From: Flavobacterium sp.
Lineage (GTDB): Bacteria > Bacteroidota > Bacteroidia > Flavobacteriales > Flavobacteriaceae
Reading direction: 5' to 3'
Length of the DNA: 14,584 nt
Assembly (NCBI GenBank): GCA_023253295.1
Contig: JALRGZ010000318.1
Location: forward strand, 1 to 14,584
Numbering within the stretch: position 1 is the first letter of the stretch; every line of letters starts with the position of its first letter. Made by a program: the position numbers and the translations under genes. Under the pieces are notes generated by a model that saw nothing but the letters and a program-made list of their open reading frames with translations, was not told where the DNA came from and searched no databases. Of this stretch, positions 1 to 6,623 are shown in pieces.

Positions 1-1
1 T

Positions 2-85
2 GCTATTGGTGCTCTGGTAGCTGCAAGTGAAGGAGCAAACCCTGATATTTCTATTGAGCAACTAAAATCATTTATGAATATTTAA
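2..85 (+). CDS. C-terminal end of a probable PfkB-family sugar kinase (partial)
   Basis: Only the last 27 codons lie in the window, ending at TAA 83-85; the gene begins upstream. The readable tail contains ALVAASEGANPDISIEQLKSF. This resembles the end of ribokinase/fructokinase (PfkB) proteins, where an alanine-rich helix is followed by a Gly-Ala pair, a short loop with proline, and a final helix of the type 'eei..fm'. PfkB kinases phosphorylate a monosaccharide with ATP in the cytoplasm. The active-site GAGD motif would lie upstream and cannot be seen, so the family call rests on a short stretch and the substrate is unknown. No terminator lies directly after the stop codon. Confidence 0.4.
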   Translation, partial: AIGALVAASEGANPDISIEQLKSFMNI

Positions 86-315
86 ACCAATATAAAAAAT
101 CAAAAAACGGAGCAATTCTTTAGTTTTGTCAAGGCAATAAATCTGTATTTTAGAAAAAGTGTTCAACCACTTTTCTGGCGCGGGAAAAGCGAGTTTTTTG
201 AGTATAATTTACCTTGAAAACTTAATCATAGTAAATGAGGGTTTTCGAACCAATTCCCTTAATGAGGTAGTGGAGGTCATGTCCAGTATTTCCGGGAGTT
301 TAGAAAGTATGGAAA

Positions 316-346
316 TAAAAAAAGCCATTCCGAAAGAATGGCTTTT
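316..346 (-). terminator. Rho-independent terminator of the GIY-YIG gene
   Basis: An 11-bp perfect stem, AAAAGCCATTC (320-330) against GAATGGCTTTT (336-346), encloses a 5-nt loop. Read on the minus strand, the stem is followed by seven T residues (317-323), the layout of an intrinsic terminator for minus-strand transcription arriving from the GIY-YIG gene. The plus strand has only four T after the stem, so it would work less well in that direction. Confidence 0.75.
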
Positions 347-373
347 CCAATAAAAGCTCCCTCTCTTGGGCTC

Positions 374-393
374 GTTCCGATAGCTATCGGAAC
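374..393. repeat. Perfect 20-bp palindrome GTTCCGATAGCTATCGGAAC
   Basis: Both halves are exact reverse complements without a spacer. The palindrome sits inside the T-loop-like part of repeat copy A. Taking out 16 bp restores TTGTTCGAGCCCAA, a normal-looking T-loop context, so it looks like an insertion of a small palindromic element. From memory, GATAGCTATC-centred palindromes are frequent between genes in Bacteroidota; I cannot verify that here. Confidence 0.8.
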
Positions 394-406
394 AAGAACC
401 CTCTGA

Positions 407-691
407 TTAACTATGTTTAAGTAGTAGTTTTTCGGAAATTTCAGGATACTTTTTGAGATTATAAATGTATGTTTTGCTTTTCATGCTTTTTATGTGTTTT
501 TCTATTTTTCTTGCTTGAAAAATGTCTACACATTTGATAAGATGAAATACTGTCCAATCATTTGCTATTTTAGTATGTGAGTTTTTAAATATGGTTGAGT
601 TGTGCCATTCCAGCCTAAGTTCAATATCTGAAGTTTCACCGATGTAGAAAGTATCTTTATCTGAAGAATAAATAATGTAAACAAAGTGCAT
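407..691 (-). CDS. Small GIY-YIG domain protein (nuclease-like)
   Basis: This 94-residue protein consists almost entirely of one GIY-YIG domain. The first half of the motif is VYIIYS (residues 4-9) and the second is FYIGET (15-20). These are followed by the conserved arginine in LRLEWHN (about 25-31) and by a helix, ARKIEKHIKSMKS, that carries the usual catalytic glutamate. The length fits the stand-alone single-domain group often annotated as 'excinuclease subunit C-like' or UPF0213. The catalytic framework looks intact, so the protein may cut or nick DNA, but no target can be inferred. The start is the ATG at 691; no clear ribosome binding site precedes it. The last codons merge directly into the tRNA-end-like repeat, and another copy of that repeat lies just upstream, so the gene looks like the cargo of a repeat-bounded cassette. 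Confidence 0.85.
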   Translation of the reverse strand: MHFVYIIYSSDKDTFYIGETSDIELRLEWHNSTIFKNSHTKIANDWTVFHLIKCVDIFQARKIEKHIKSMKSKTYIYNLKKYPEISEKLLLKHS

Positions 692-715
692 ACAATTCGT
701 GAATAGGTTTTAAAC

Positions 716-746
716 AAAAAAAGACCATCATTTCTGATAGTCTTTT
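716..746 (-). terminator. Hairpin with T-tail upstream of the GIY-YIG gene
   Basis: AAAAGACCATCA (719-730) pairs with TGATAGTCTTTT (735-746) around a 4-nt loop. On the minus strand the loop is GAAA, a GNRA-type tetraloop, and the single irregular pair is a G-U wobble, so minus-strand RNA folds better than plus-strand RNA. Seven T residues (716-722) follow on the minus strand. It would end any transcript coming from the tRNA-end-like element just before the GIY-YIG start. Confidence 0.65.
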
Positions 747-787
747 CTAATAAAAGCTCCCCAAAATATTGTTTTTTCGAACCGATT
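716..787 (-). repeat. tRNA 3'-end-like repeat plus hairpin, copy B
   Basis: Read on the minus strand this holds a T-loop-like GGTTCGAA (776-783), then GGGGAGC, TTTTATT and the hairpin at 719-746. It shares GGGAGCTTTTATT, a one-base-different junction, and the AAAAG...CTTTTTTT hairpin layout with copy A. The two cores are exactly 400 bp apart (349-361 and 749-761). The T-stem itself is not conserved here, so this copy is more decayed or comes from a different tRNA. Confidence 0.55.
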
Positions 788-1021
788 CAAGGTTAATTTA
801 TATAAATTATATATGTTAAGTTTAGATTTAAAATCAATCTCAACATAACGAAGTAACATATAAATTAGATGATAATCGGTTTAAATAGATTGTACTATTA
901 TTATTTTGATTGTATTATCTGAGCTTGTTTTTAAAATATTTAAATAACTCAGTATAAGTTCATAACAGTTGATTGGTTTTTAATGAATAATTTCGTTTTT
1001 CTAAGTTCTGCTAAATAGGAA
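788..1021. other. AT-rich intergenic stretch, nothing recognisable
   Basis: This is very AT-rich, with stop codons in all frames. An 8-bp inverted pair (AACCGATT near 780 and AATCGGTT near 875) is too short and too far apart to mean much. No promoter or RNA gene is evident. Confidence 0.5.
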
Positions 1022-1561
1022 TTGCATTTTAATGATATAAGAATATGCATTTTAATTTATTCTAAAGAATTAGAAAAGAATATTGTTTTTGAAAAGATTA
1101 CCGTTTTTCTGAAAAAGGAAAACTTTACTGTTGTACAGCAAGATCAAACTCGTCCTTGAGGTGGGTTTTTTGTTATTGATGAAAAGCAAGCACAAGCTTT
1201 TGCAACCCATTTTTTTCCTCATTTACAAATGTCGGAAATCCAAATTACAAATAAATTAAGTTCTAAAATTTTAGTTGTTGCGCCAAGTAAACGTTTGCCT
1301 TGGCAATATCATTTTAGAAGAGCTGAAATTTGGACTATTCTTTCAGGTTCTGTAGGGGTTAAAACTAGTTTGACGGAGGAAGAAGGAGAATTAAAACAAT
1401 TGAATCAGGGTACATTTATAAAGATGGATAAAGGTGAACGTCACCGTCTGATTGGTTCGGATTTCTGGGGTATTGTTGCTGAAATAGGGCAACATACCGA
1501 TATGAATTATTCTTCAGATGAGGATGATATAGTTAGATTGCAGGATGATTTTTGTAGATAA
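1022..1561 (+). pseudogene. Cupin protein of the phosphomannose isomerase type II family, broken by a nonsense codon
   Basis: The reading frame that ends at 1561 continues upstream as clear coding sequence. YSKELEKNIVFEKI is encoded from 1058, then ...QDQTRP, then TGA at 1157-1159, then GGFFVIDEKQAQAF. The TGA replaces the tryptophan of the conserved RPWGG motif, consistent with a single TGG-to-TGA change. Downstream, LPWQYHFRRAEIWTILSGS, the KGERHRL metal-site region and EDDIVRLQDDF match the cupin domain of mannose-1-phosphate guanylyltransferase/phosphomannose isomerase type II proteins, which serve GDP-mannose and polysaccharide synthesis. Further changes support decay: the protein ends DDFCR where DDFGR is usual, and has EIGQHTD where I would expect EIWQHTD. 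No in-frame ATG exists before the stop; TTG 1022 is the only upstream start candidate. A 110-codon frame from ATG 1229 is open but lacks the first cupin strands, so I do not treat it as an intact gene. Confidence 0.8.
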
Positions 1562-1612
1562 TATAAGTTTATGTAAACAATAGTACTATTTTATTTTGTA
1601 GTGTTTTATAAT

Positions 1613-1651
1613 TAGAGTAAGGAGTCTAAGTACTCTTTACTCTATTTTTTT
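1613..1651 (+). terminator. Strong intrinsic terminator after the cupin pseudogene
   Basis: A 13-bp stem, TAGAGTAAGGAGT (1613-1625) against ACTCTTTACTCTA (1632-1644), has one G-U wobble, a 6-nt loop and seven T residues after it (1645-1651). It separates the broken cupin gene from the hybrid two-component gene downstream. Confidence 0.9.
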
Positions 1652-1810
1652 ATGAACTATTCTTTTTTTGTTGGGTAAAATTTTAGTTTTTTTGTGTGAT
1701 AAAATATTGAGCAACTCAAAAAAATAAAGCTTATTTGTTGAAGATTTCTTTTTTTTAGTAAGAGTTAATTATAAATAAGTTTTTTTTACGGTTTTAGGCA
1801 GGAAAATTAG

Positions 1811-4800
1811 ATGATGAAAAATATAATAAGGCTCTTAATACTACTAATTACTTGTAGCCTTCAGGCACAGTATTCAAATTTAAAATTTGAAAATTTTGAT
1901 ACTTCCAAAGGACTTTCAAGTAGTACTTGTTTGGATATTTTTCAGGATAATCAAGGGTTTATATGGTTAGGAACTATTGATGGTTTGAATAAATATGATG
2001 GCTATCAATTTGAAATTTACCGAACGGTTATAAATAATCCTCACTCGATAAGTAATAATAGGGTTAATACTATTGCAGAGGATAATCTGGGTAATTTATG
2101 GGTTGGTACGGATAATGGATTGAGTGTTCTAGTTAAAAAAACAGATAAAATTTTTAAAATAAATTTACATCAGGCTAAGTCAACTGATGGTACTTTTAGA
2201 GAAGTAATCAATGGCTTATTGTTTGATAAAAAAAACAATTCTTTATGGGTTGCATCAAAAAATGGAGTAATCAAATTAGCTTTAGAAAATATCGATTATT
2301 CTAAACCTAAGTTTGTTCAATATACACACAATCCTCGTAGTAAAAAATCAATTGATAATAATGATGTTTCTAGTATCTCTAAAGATAAAAAAGGGAATAT
2401 TTGGATAATTACTAAATCCAATAATTTGCATCGTTATAATTATAAGACTAATGATTTTACAAGATTTTCAATTGATTTCGAAAGTAATCAGTATTTAAAT
2501 CATCTTCCTAAACAATTTTTAGTTGATTCAGATGGTGATTTCTGGATAGGTAATGATTTGTCTCATTTGTTTATTTATAATGTAGATAAAAGGAGTTTTA
2601 AAAATGTAGCTCCGGTAGGGAGAAGCATTCCAATTTTTGATTTGTATCAGGATAAAAAAGGAATAATTTGGGTTTCGACTGATGGCGATGGAATTTATTT
2701 GTTAGATAAGAAAAAAGGATTGTTGCAGCATTTAAAACAAAATTCAAATGATCCATTTTCATTATCCAATAATCAACCTTCTAAAGTATTGGAAGATAGT
2801 AATGGGATCTTTTGGATTGCATCTTATAATGCAGGTGTAAGTAAATTAGCTGTTGCTAAATCTTCCTTTGGACATTATTTTTATCAACCTGGCAATGATT
2901 CTGGCTTAAGTGCTAAAATTGCGCAATCTGTATTACAAGACAATAAAAAAAGAATTTGGATTGGTACTGATGGTGGTGGTTTAAATCTTTTTAATGAAAT
3001 CGCAGGAACTTTTAAACATTACAGATCTCAGGTTGACAATCCTAATTCTTTGAGTTCAGATAAAATAGTTTATCTCTTGGATGGAGGTAATGATATTTTA
3101 TGGGTTTGTACTTGGGACGGAGGATTGAATAAATTTTTTACGGATAAAGGAATAGCTAAGTCTTATAAATACAATAGAAACGATCCCTTCTCTATTGGAC
3201 AAAATACGGTTTGGTGTGCCGCCAAGGATATTAAAAACAGGATTTGGTTGGGGACCTCAACAGCTGGATTAAATCTGTTTGATCCAGTTAATGAGAAATT
3301 TTATCAATACAAGAATACAGCGGGAAATCCCAAAAGTTTGATTAGTAACTTTGTTTTTTCTCTTTATATTGATTCTAACAATCGTTTATTTGTTGGTACT
3401 TCACAAGGTCTTTGTGTAACTTCCTTAAATACACTTAAAGGAGAATTTCCTAAAGAAATTGATTTTTCTGAGGTTAAAATAAAGAATTTGCAGGGTAATA
3501 GGATCAATTATATCACTCAGGATTATAAAGGAAATATTTGGATAGGTTCTGATTTAGGTTTGTACGAATTGGATTCAAAATTGCAATTAAAAAAATCCTA
3601 TTCATCCTTAAATGGTTTACCAAATAATTTGGTTGTAGGTATACAGGAAGATAATAACCACAATCTTTGGGTAAGTACAAAGAGTGGTTTGTCATTGCTA
3701 AATCCTGAAAAACAAACGTTCAAGAATTTTAATTTACACGATGGTTTACAAGGAACTGAATTTCAAAGTAAATCTATTACAAAAATTCAGGATGGTCGTA
3801 TCATTGTAGGAGGTATTAATGGATTTAATATTTTTAATCCCAATAAAATTTCTTTAAAGTCTGGAAGTGTTACTCCGGTAATTTCAGAAATAAGGCTGTT
3901 CAATAAAAAAATTGAAGCAGGTGATACTATTAAAGGTCGGGTTTTATTGAATGAGGCGATTACAGCAACTAAGGAGATAAATTTGAAATATGATGAAGGT
4001 TATATCTCATTTGGTTTTGTTGCCTTGCATTATCAGAATCCTGAAAGGGTGAAATATGCCTACAGGATGGAGGGATTAGATGAAAGTTTCATTAATGCAG
4101 ATATCAGTAGAGTAGCCAACTATTCCAATTTGGAGCCGGGTGCTTATACTTTTGAAGTAATAGCATCAGTTGATGGGCAATGGGATAATGCCAAAAAAAC
4201 TTCAATTATCATTAATGTACAATCGCCACCATGGAAAACCTGGTGGGCCTATACTTTTTATTTATTAGCATTTGTCTTTATTCTCTTTTATTCAGTGTAT
4301 TATTATACTAAAAAGGTCAGAGAGGAAAAAGAACAGGAATTAGACCAGATGAAGTTAAACTTCTTTATCAATGTGTCTCATGAATTTAGAACCCCTTTAA
4401 CCTTAATTTTAAATCCGGTAGATAAGATTCTGTCTTCATTTAATGATCCTGAAGAGGTTAAGAAATCAGCATTGATTATTCAAAGGAGTAGTAGAAGACT
4501 TTTGCATCTTGTAAACCAATTATTGGATCTTAGAAAAATGGATTTGGGAAAAAATCCTTTGGAAATTTCTAAGATGAACATTACCAAATTCAGTAAAGAT
4601 ATATTCTTGCTTTTTGAGGATTTGGCTAAAGCCAAAGGAATAAATTTTGTTTTTGATGCGCCTAAAAAACAATTATATGGAATGTTTGATCCAGATAAAA
4701 TAGAGAAGATATTAAGTAACTTATTGTCTAATGCGCTTAAGTTTACTGAAAAAGGAGGTGAAATAACTTTAAGTGTTTCAGAGTTGACCGTTGAAAAAAA

Positions 4801-5968
4801 CAAACCTTTTTTGAAGTTTTTTACTAAAAAAGTAATTGAGCGTGATATTGAGATTAGAGTTGCTGATACAGGTATAGGCTTGAAAAAAGAACAGATGAGT
4901 GAAGTATTTCAAAGATTTTTTCATGCAGATAGTTCAAAGTCCGGGACAGGTATTGGATTAAACTTTATTAAAAGCTTAGTCGAATTACATCAGGGAGAGA
5001 TTCTAGTGGAAAGTGAGTATCAAGTAGGTTCTACTTTTATTGTGCGTTTACCAGCAGACCTTCCTGTGTCGAAAAAACTAGCCAATCAAAATGAATCAGG
5101 TAATTACGAATTAGATAAGATTTCTCTAACTTCTGCTGAATATGAAATTGCAATTTCAAATGATGAGGTAGATAATGAAACGGTTACCACAGATAAAAGT
5201 AATCGCCCAGTTGTGCTTATTGTAGAAGATAATAAAGAATTGAGAAATCATTTAAAAAGCGAATTGAGTTATCAGTTTCGAGTAAAAGAAGCTGCTAATG
5301 GTGTTTTAGGTTTAAAAATGATTAAGAAAATATATCCTGACATAGTTATTAGTGATGTGATGATGCCCGAAATGGATGGTTTTGAAATGTGTCGTCAAGC
5401 GAAAATTGATATTGAAACCAGTCATATTCCTATCATTTTGTTAACAGCAAGAAGTTTGGAAGAAGATAGAATTGAAGGCTATGATACAGGTGCTGATGAA
5501 TATTTATCAAAACCTTTTAATATAAATGTTTTAAAAGCTCGAATTAGGAATCTTTTAGAGGCTCGTAAAAGAGCCAAAGAACGTTTTGCTTCAATAGGTT
5601 CTATTTTGCCTTCAAGTGAAATTACTACCAATTCTATTGACGAAGCATTTTTGGACAAGACTACAAAAATTGTTATTGATAATATTTCAGACCCTGATTT
5701 TAGTCTTGAAGATATCATTAAAGAATTGGGGATTGGTCGATCGCAATTTTATAGAAAGATAAGTTCTATTACAGGGCAAAATCCTAGTAACTTTATTCGA
5801 ACCATTCGATTGAAATATGCTTCAGAATTATTGTTAACACAGCAATATTCTATCAAGGAATTAACCCATATGTGTGGGTTTAATTCTTCGGCATATTTTA
5901 CTAAAACTTTTAAAGAGCTTTTCGGAATGACACCAACTCAGTTCGTAGAGCAAAAAGAAGAAAAATAA
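1811..5968 (+). CDS. Hybrid two-component system sensor/regulator (HTCS)
   Basis: One 1385-residue protein joins sensor kinase and DNA-binding regulator in the inner membrane. In order: signal peptide (1-20), a periplasmic two-blade-set propeller built of repeats such as IWLGTIDGLNKYDG (51-64), LWVGTDNGLS (96-105) and IWIGTDGGGLNLF (382-394), a Y_Y_Y domain (about 705-803), one membrane segment (811-832), and HisKA with phospho-acceptor His857 in VSHEFRTPLT. Then come HATPase with Asn974 (N box), DTGIG 1019-1023 and GTGIGL 1045-1050; a receiver domain with acidic pair Glu1139/Asp1140, phospho-acceptor Asp1182 in SDVMMPEMDG, Thr1212 and Lys1234; and an AraC-type double helix-turn-helix (about 1295-1383). 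All catalytic residues are present and the length is normal for the family. Such proteins sense an oligosaccharide in the periplasm and activate a nearby susC/susD locus, here about 1.8 kb downstream. The start is the first of two ATGs, with AGGA seven bases upstream. Confidence 0.96.
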   Translation: MMKNIIRLLILLITCSLQAQYSNLKFENFDTSKGLSSSTCLDIFQDNQGFIWLGTIDGLNKYDGYQFEIYRTVINNPHSISNNRVNTIAEDNLGNLWVGTDNGLSVLVKKTDKIFKINLHQAKSTDGTFREVINGLLFDKKNNSLWVASKNGVIKLALENIDYSKPKFVQYTHNPRSKKSIDNNDVSSISKDKKGNIWIITKSNNLHRYNYKTNDFTRFSIDFESNQYLNHLPKQFLVDSDGDFWIGNDLSHLFIYNVDKRSFKNVAPVGRSIPIFDLYQDKKGIIWVSTDGDGIYLLDKKKGLLQHLKQNSNDPFSLSNNQPSKVLEDSNGIFWIASYNAGVSKLAVAKSSFGHYFYQPGNDSGLSAKIAQSVLQDNKKRIWIGTDGGGLNLFNEIAGTFKHYRSQVDNPNSLSSDKIVYLLDGGNDILWVCTWDGGLNKFFTDKGIAKSYKYNRNDPFSIGQNTVWCAAKDIKNRIWLGTSTAGLNLFDPVNEKFYQYKNTAGNPKSLISNFVFSLYIDSNNRLFVGTSQGLCVTSLNTLKGEFPKEIDFSEVKIKNLQGNRINYITQDYKGNIWIGSDLGLYELDSKLQLKKSYSSLNGLPNNLVVGIQEDNNHNLWVSTKSGLSLLNPEKQTFKNFNLHDGLQGTEFQSKSITKIQDGRIIVGGINGFNIFNPNKISLKSGSVTPVISEIRLFNKKIEAGDTIKGRVLLNEAITATKEINLKYDEGYISFGFVALHYQNPERVKYAYRMEGLDESFINADISRVANYSNLEPGAYTFEVIASVDGQWDNAKKTSIIINVQSPPWKTWWAYTFYLLAFVFILFYSVYYYTKKVREEKEQELDQMKLNFFINVSHEFRTPLTLILNPVDKILSSFNDPEEVKKSALIIQRSSRRLLHLVNQLLDLRKMDLGKNPLEISKMNITKFSKDIFLLFEDLAKAKGINFVFDAPKKQLYGMFDPDKIEKILSNLLSNALKFTEKGGEITLSVSELTVEKNKPFLKFFTKKVIERDIEIRVADTGIGLKKEQMSEVFQRFFHADSSKSGTGIGLNFIKSLVELHQGEILVESEYQVGSTFIVRLPADLPVSKKLANQNESGNYELDKISLTSAEYEIAISNDEVDNETVTTDKSNRPVVLIVEDNKELRNHLKSELSYQFRVKEAANGVLGLKMIKKIYPDIVISDVMMPEMDGFEMCRQAKIDIETSHIPIILLTARSLEEDRIEGYDTGADEYLSKPFNINVLKARIRNLLEARKRAKERFASIGSILPSSEITTNSIDEAFLDKTTKIVIDNISDPDFSLEDIIKELGIGRSQFYRKISSITGQNPSNFIRTIRLKYASELLLTQQYSIKELTHMCGFNSSAYFTKTFKELFGMTPTQFVEQKEEK

Positions 5969-5988
5969 ATTAATCCTTTTTTTGTAAT

Positions 5989-6033
5989 GCTTGTTTTCTA
6001 CAATGTTGCATTTTAGAAAAGCAAGCTTTTTTT
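5989..6033 (+). terminator. Intrinsic terminator after the HTCS gene
   Basis: GCTTGTTTTCTA (5989-6000) pairs with TAGAAAAGCAAGC (6014-6026) with one bulged base and a 13-nt loop, followed by seven T residues (6027-6033). It lies 20 bp after the stop codon and makes the HTCS gene its own transcription unit. Confidence 0.85.
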
Positions 6034-6599
6034 ATTTCTTTAAATACGTTCCAAATTTGGGTTTGATTCTTAAAACAGTTAGAACTTCAATGCAAAATCT
6101 TAGTTAATTAAATCTTAGTAGGTTGTAAATTTTCAAACAATTAAAAACGTAATTATTTCTCGTTAAAAATTCATTATCAATAAAAATGTTCTGTTTTTTA
6201 AGTATTTATGTAAAAAATGGACGATAATTTATAGAGAATGAGCGATAATTTATCTTCAGAAAATGGCTTTCTGACTACTTTTGGAATATAGATTTCTGAA
6301 ATAAATGTTAATCTAAGGTTAATAATTAATAAGCAATCTATTTTGAAAAAAAGAGGTATTTGAAAAATTGAAATGGTTTTAAATTGTAGTCAACTTGTAG
6401 AATAAAGTAATGTTGCCGATAATTCTATTAGTAATTATTTTATTTTTTATTCCCCGTATTTTTTAAAAATATTAAACTGTGGTTAGTTTGGTTAGTCATT
6501 TTTAGAGTTTACAGCTGCTAATTTTTTTAAAGTTAGTAGTTGTATTCTAAAAATTTAGTCTCTTAAAAAATTAAGTACAATAGAAATCTTAATTACAGA
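6034..6599 (+). promoter_or_regulatory. Long intergenic region, likely control region for the gntR-susCD genes
   Basis: Some 565 bp without a gene, highly AT-rich. It contains a 21-bp-spaced direct repeat (6217-6253), followed 23 bp later by TACTTTTG (6276-6283), which fits the Bacteroidota -7 consensus TAnnTTTG. No clear TTG -33 element is found at the expected distance. Closer to gntR there is a tandem TGGTTAGT pair (6480-6487, 6489-6496). If 6276-6283 is the promoter, the leader to gntR would be over 300 nt. I saw no convincing riboswitch fold. Confidence 0.4.
6217..6253 (+). promoter_or_regulatory. Direct repeat with 21-bp period, possible AraC-type activator site
   Basis: ATGGACGATAATTTAT (6217-6232) and ATGAGCGATAATTTAT (6238-6253) agree at 14 of 16 positions, 21 bp apart, about two helical turns. 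AraC-family dimers typically bind direct repeats at this spacing, and the adjacent HTCS ends in an AraC-type DNA-binding domain. A -7-like TACTTTTG lies 23 bp downstream of the second repeat. Assigning the HTCS to this site is inference. Confidence 0.4.
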
Positions 6600-6623
6600 T
6601 TGTTTTTAAATCAATCATTTGCT

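Larger units (their letters stand above)
86..406. other. Intergenic stretch without a convincing gene
   Basis: About 320 bp between the partial kinase and the GIY-YIG gene. An open frame of 64 codons (159-353, plus strand) exists, but its last 11 codons are made of the hairpin arms at 320-346, and it has no recognisable domain or ribosome binding site, so I do not annotate it. Read on the minus strand, GGTTCGAA at 244-251 resembles a tRNA T-loop and may be a further decayed trace of the tRNA-end-like repeats described nearby. Nothing else is recognisable. Confidence 0.5.
316..406 (-). repeat. tRNA 3'-end-like repeat plus hairpin, copy A
   Basis: Read on the minus strand from 406 to 316: TCAGAGGG, a 5-nt arm TCTTG, a T-loop-like TTC...GAGCC interrupted by a palindrome, the pairing arm CAAGA, then GAGGGAGC, TTTTATT, and the hairpin at 320-346. 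With the palindrome removed, this reads like the variable loop, T-arm and acceptor 3' strand of a tRNA. The matching 5' half (a GCTCCC-type acceptor start, D-arm and anticodon arm) is absent, so it is not a functional tRNA. The shared core AATAAAAGCTCCC (349-361, plus strand) recurs at 749-761. Confidence 0.6.

Noticed and set aside
244..251. GGTTCGAA (minus strand) as part of a complete tRNA
   Set aside because: No acceptor, D or anticodon arm can be built around it. It is noted only as a possible decayed trace.
159..353. Open frame of 64 codons on the plus strand
   Set aside because: Its 3' end is made of the arms of the minus-strand terminator hairpin, it has no domain or ribosome binding site, and it overlaps a tRNA-loop-like trace on the other strand. 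It is most likely not a gene.
316..787. CRISPR array or integron attC series
   Set aside because: Only two repeat copies, 400 bp apart, with a gene between them, and no regular spacers or integrase. The pattern fits neither.
1134..1141. TTGTACAG inside the cupin pseudogene as a second copy of the susC operator
   Set aside because: It lacks the flanking symmetric TTG/CAA arms and lies within former coding sequence.
1229..1561. 110-codon frame as an intact small cupin protein
   Set aside because: The homologous protein clearly continues upstream through TGA 1157-1159, so ATG 1229 is an internal methionine of a broken gene.
53..1716. Shared word TATTGAGCAACT at 53-64 and again near 1704
   Set aside because: Twelve bases in AT-rich DNA, one copy inside a coding end and the other between genes, with no extension. 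Probably chance.
6308..6323. GTTAAT repeated with a 10-bp period
   Set aside because: Too short and AT-rich to separate from background.
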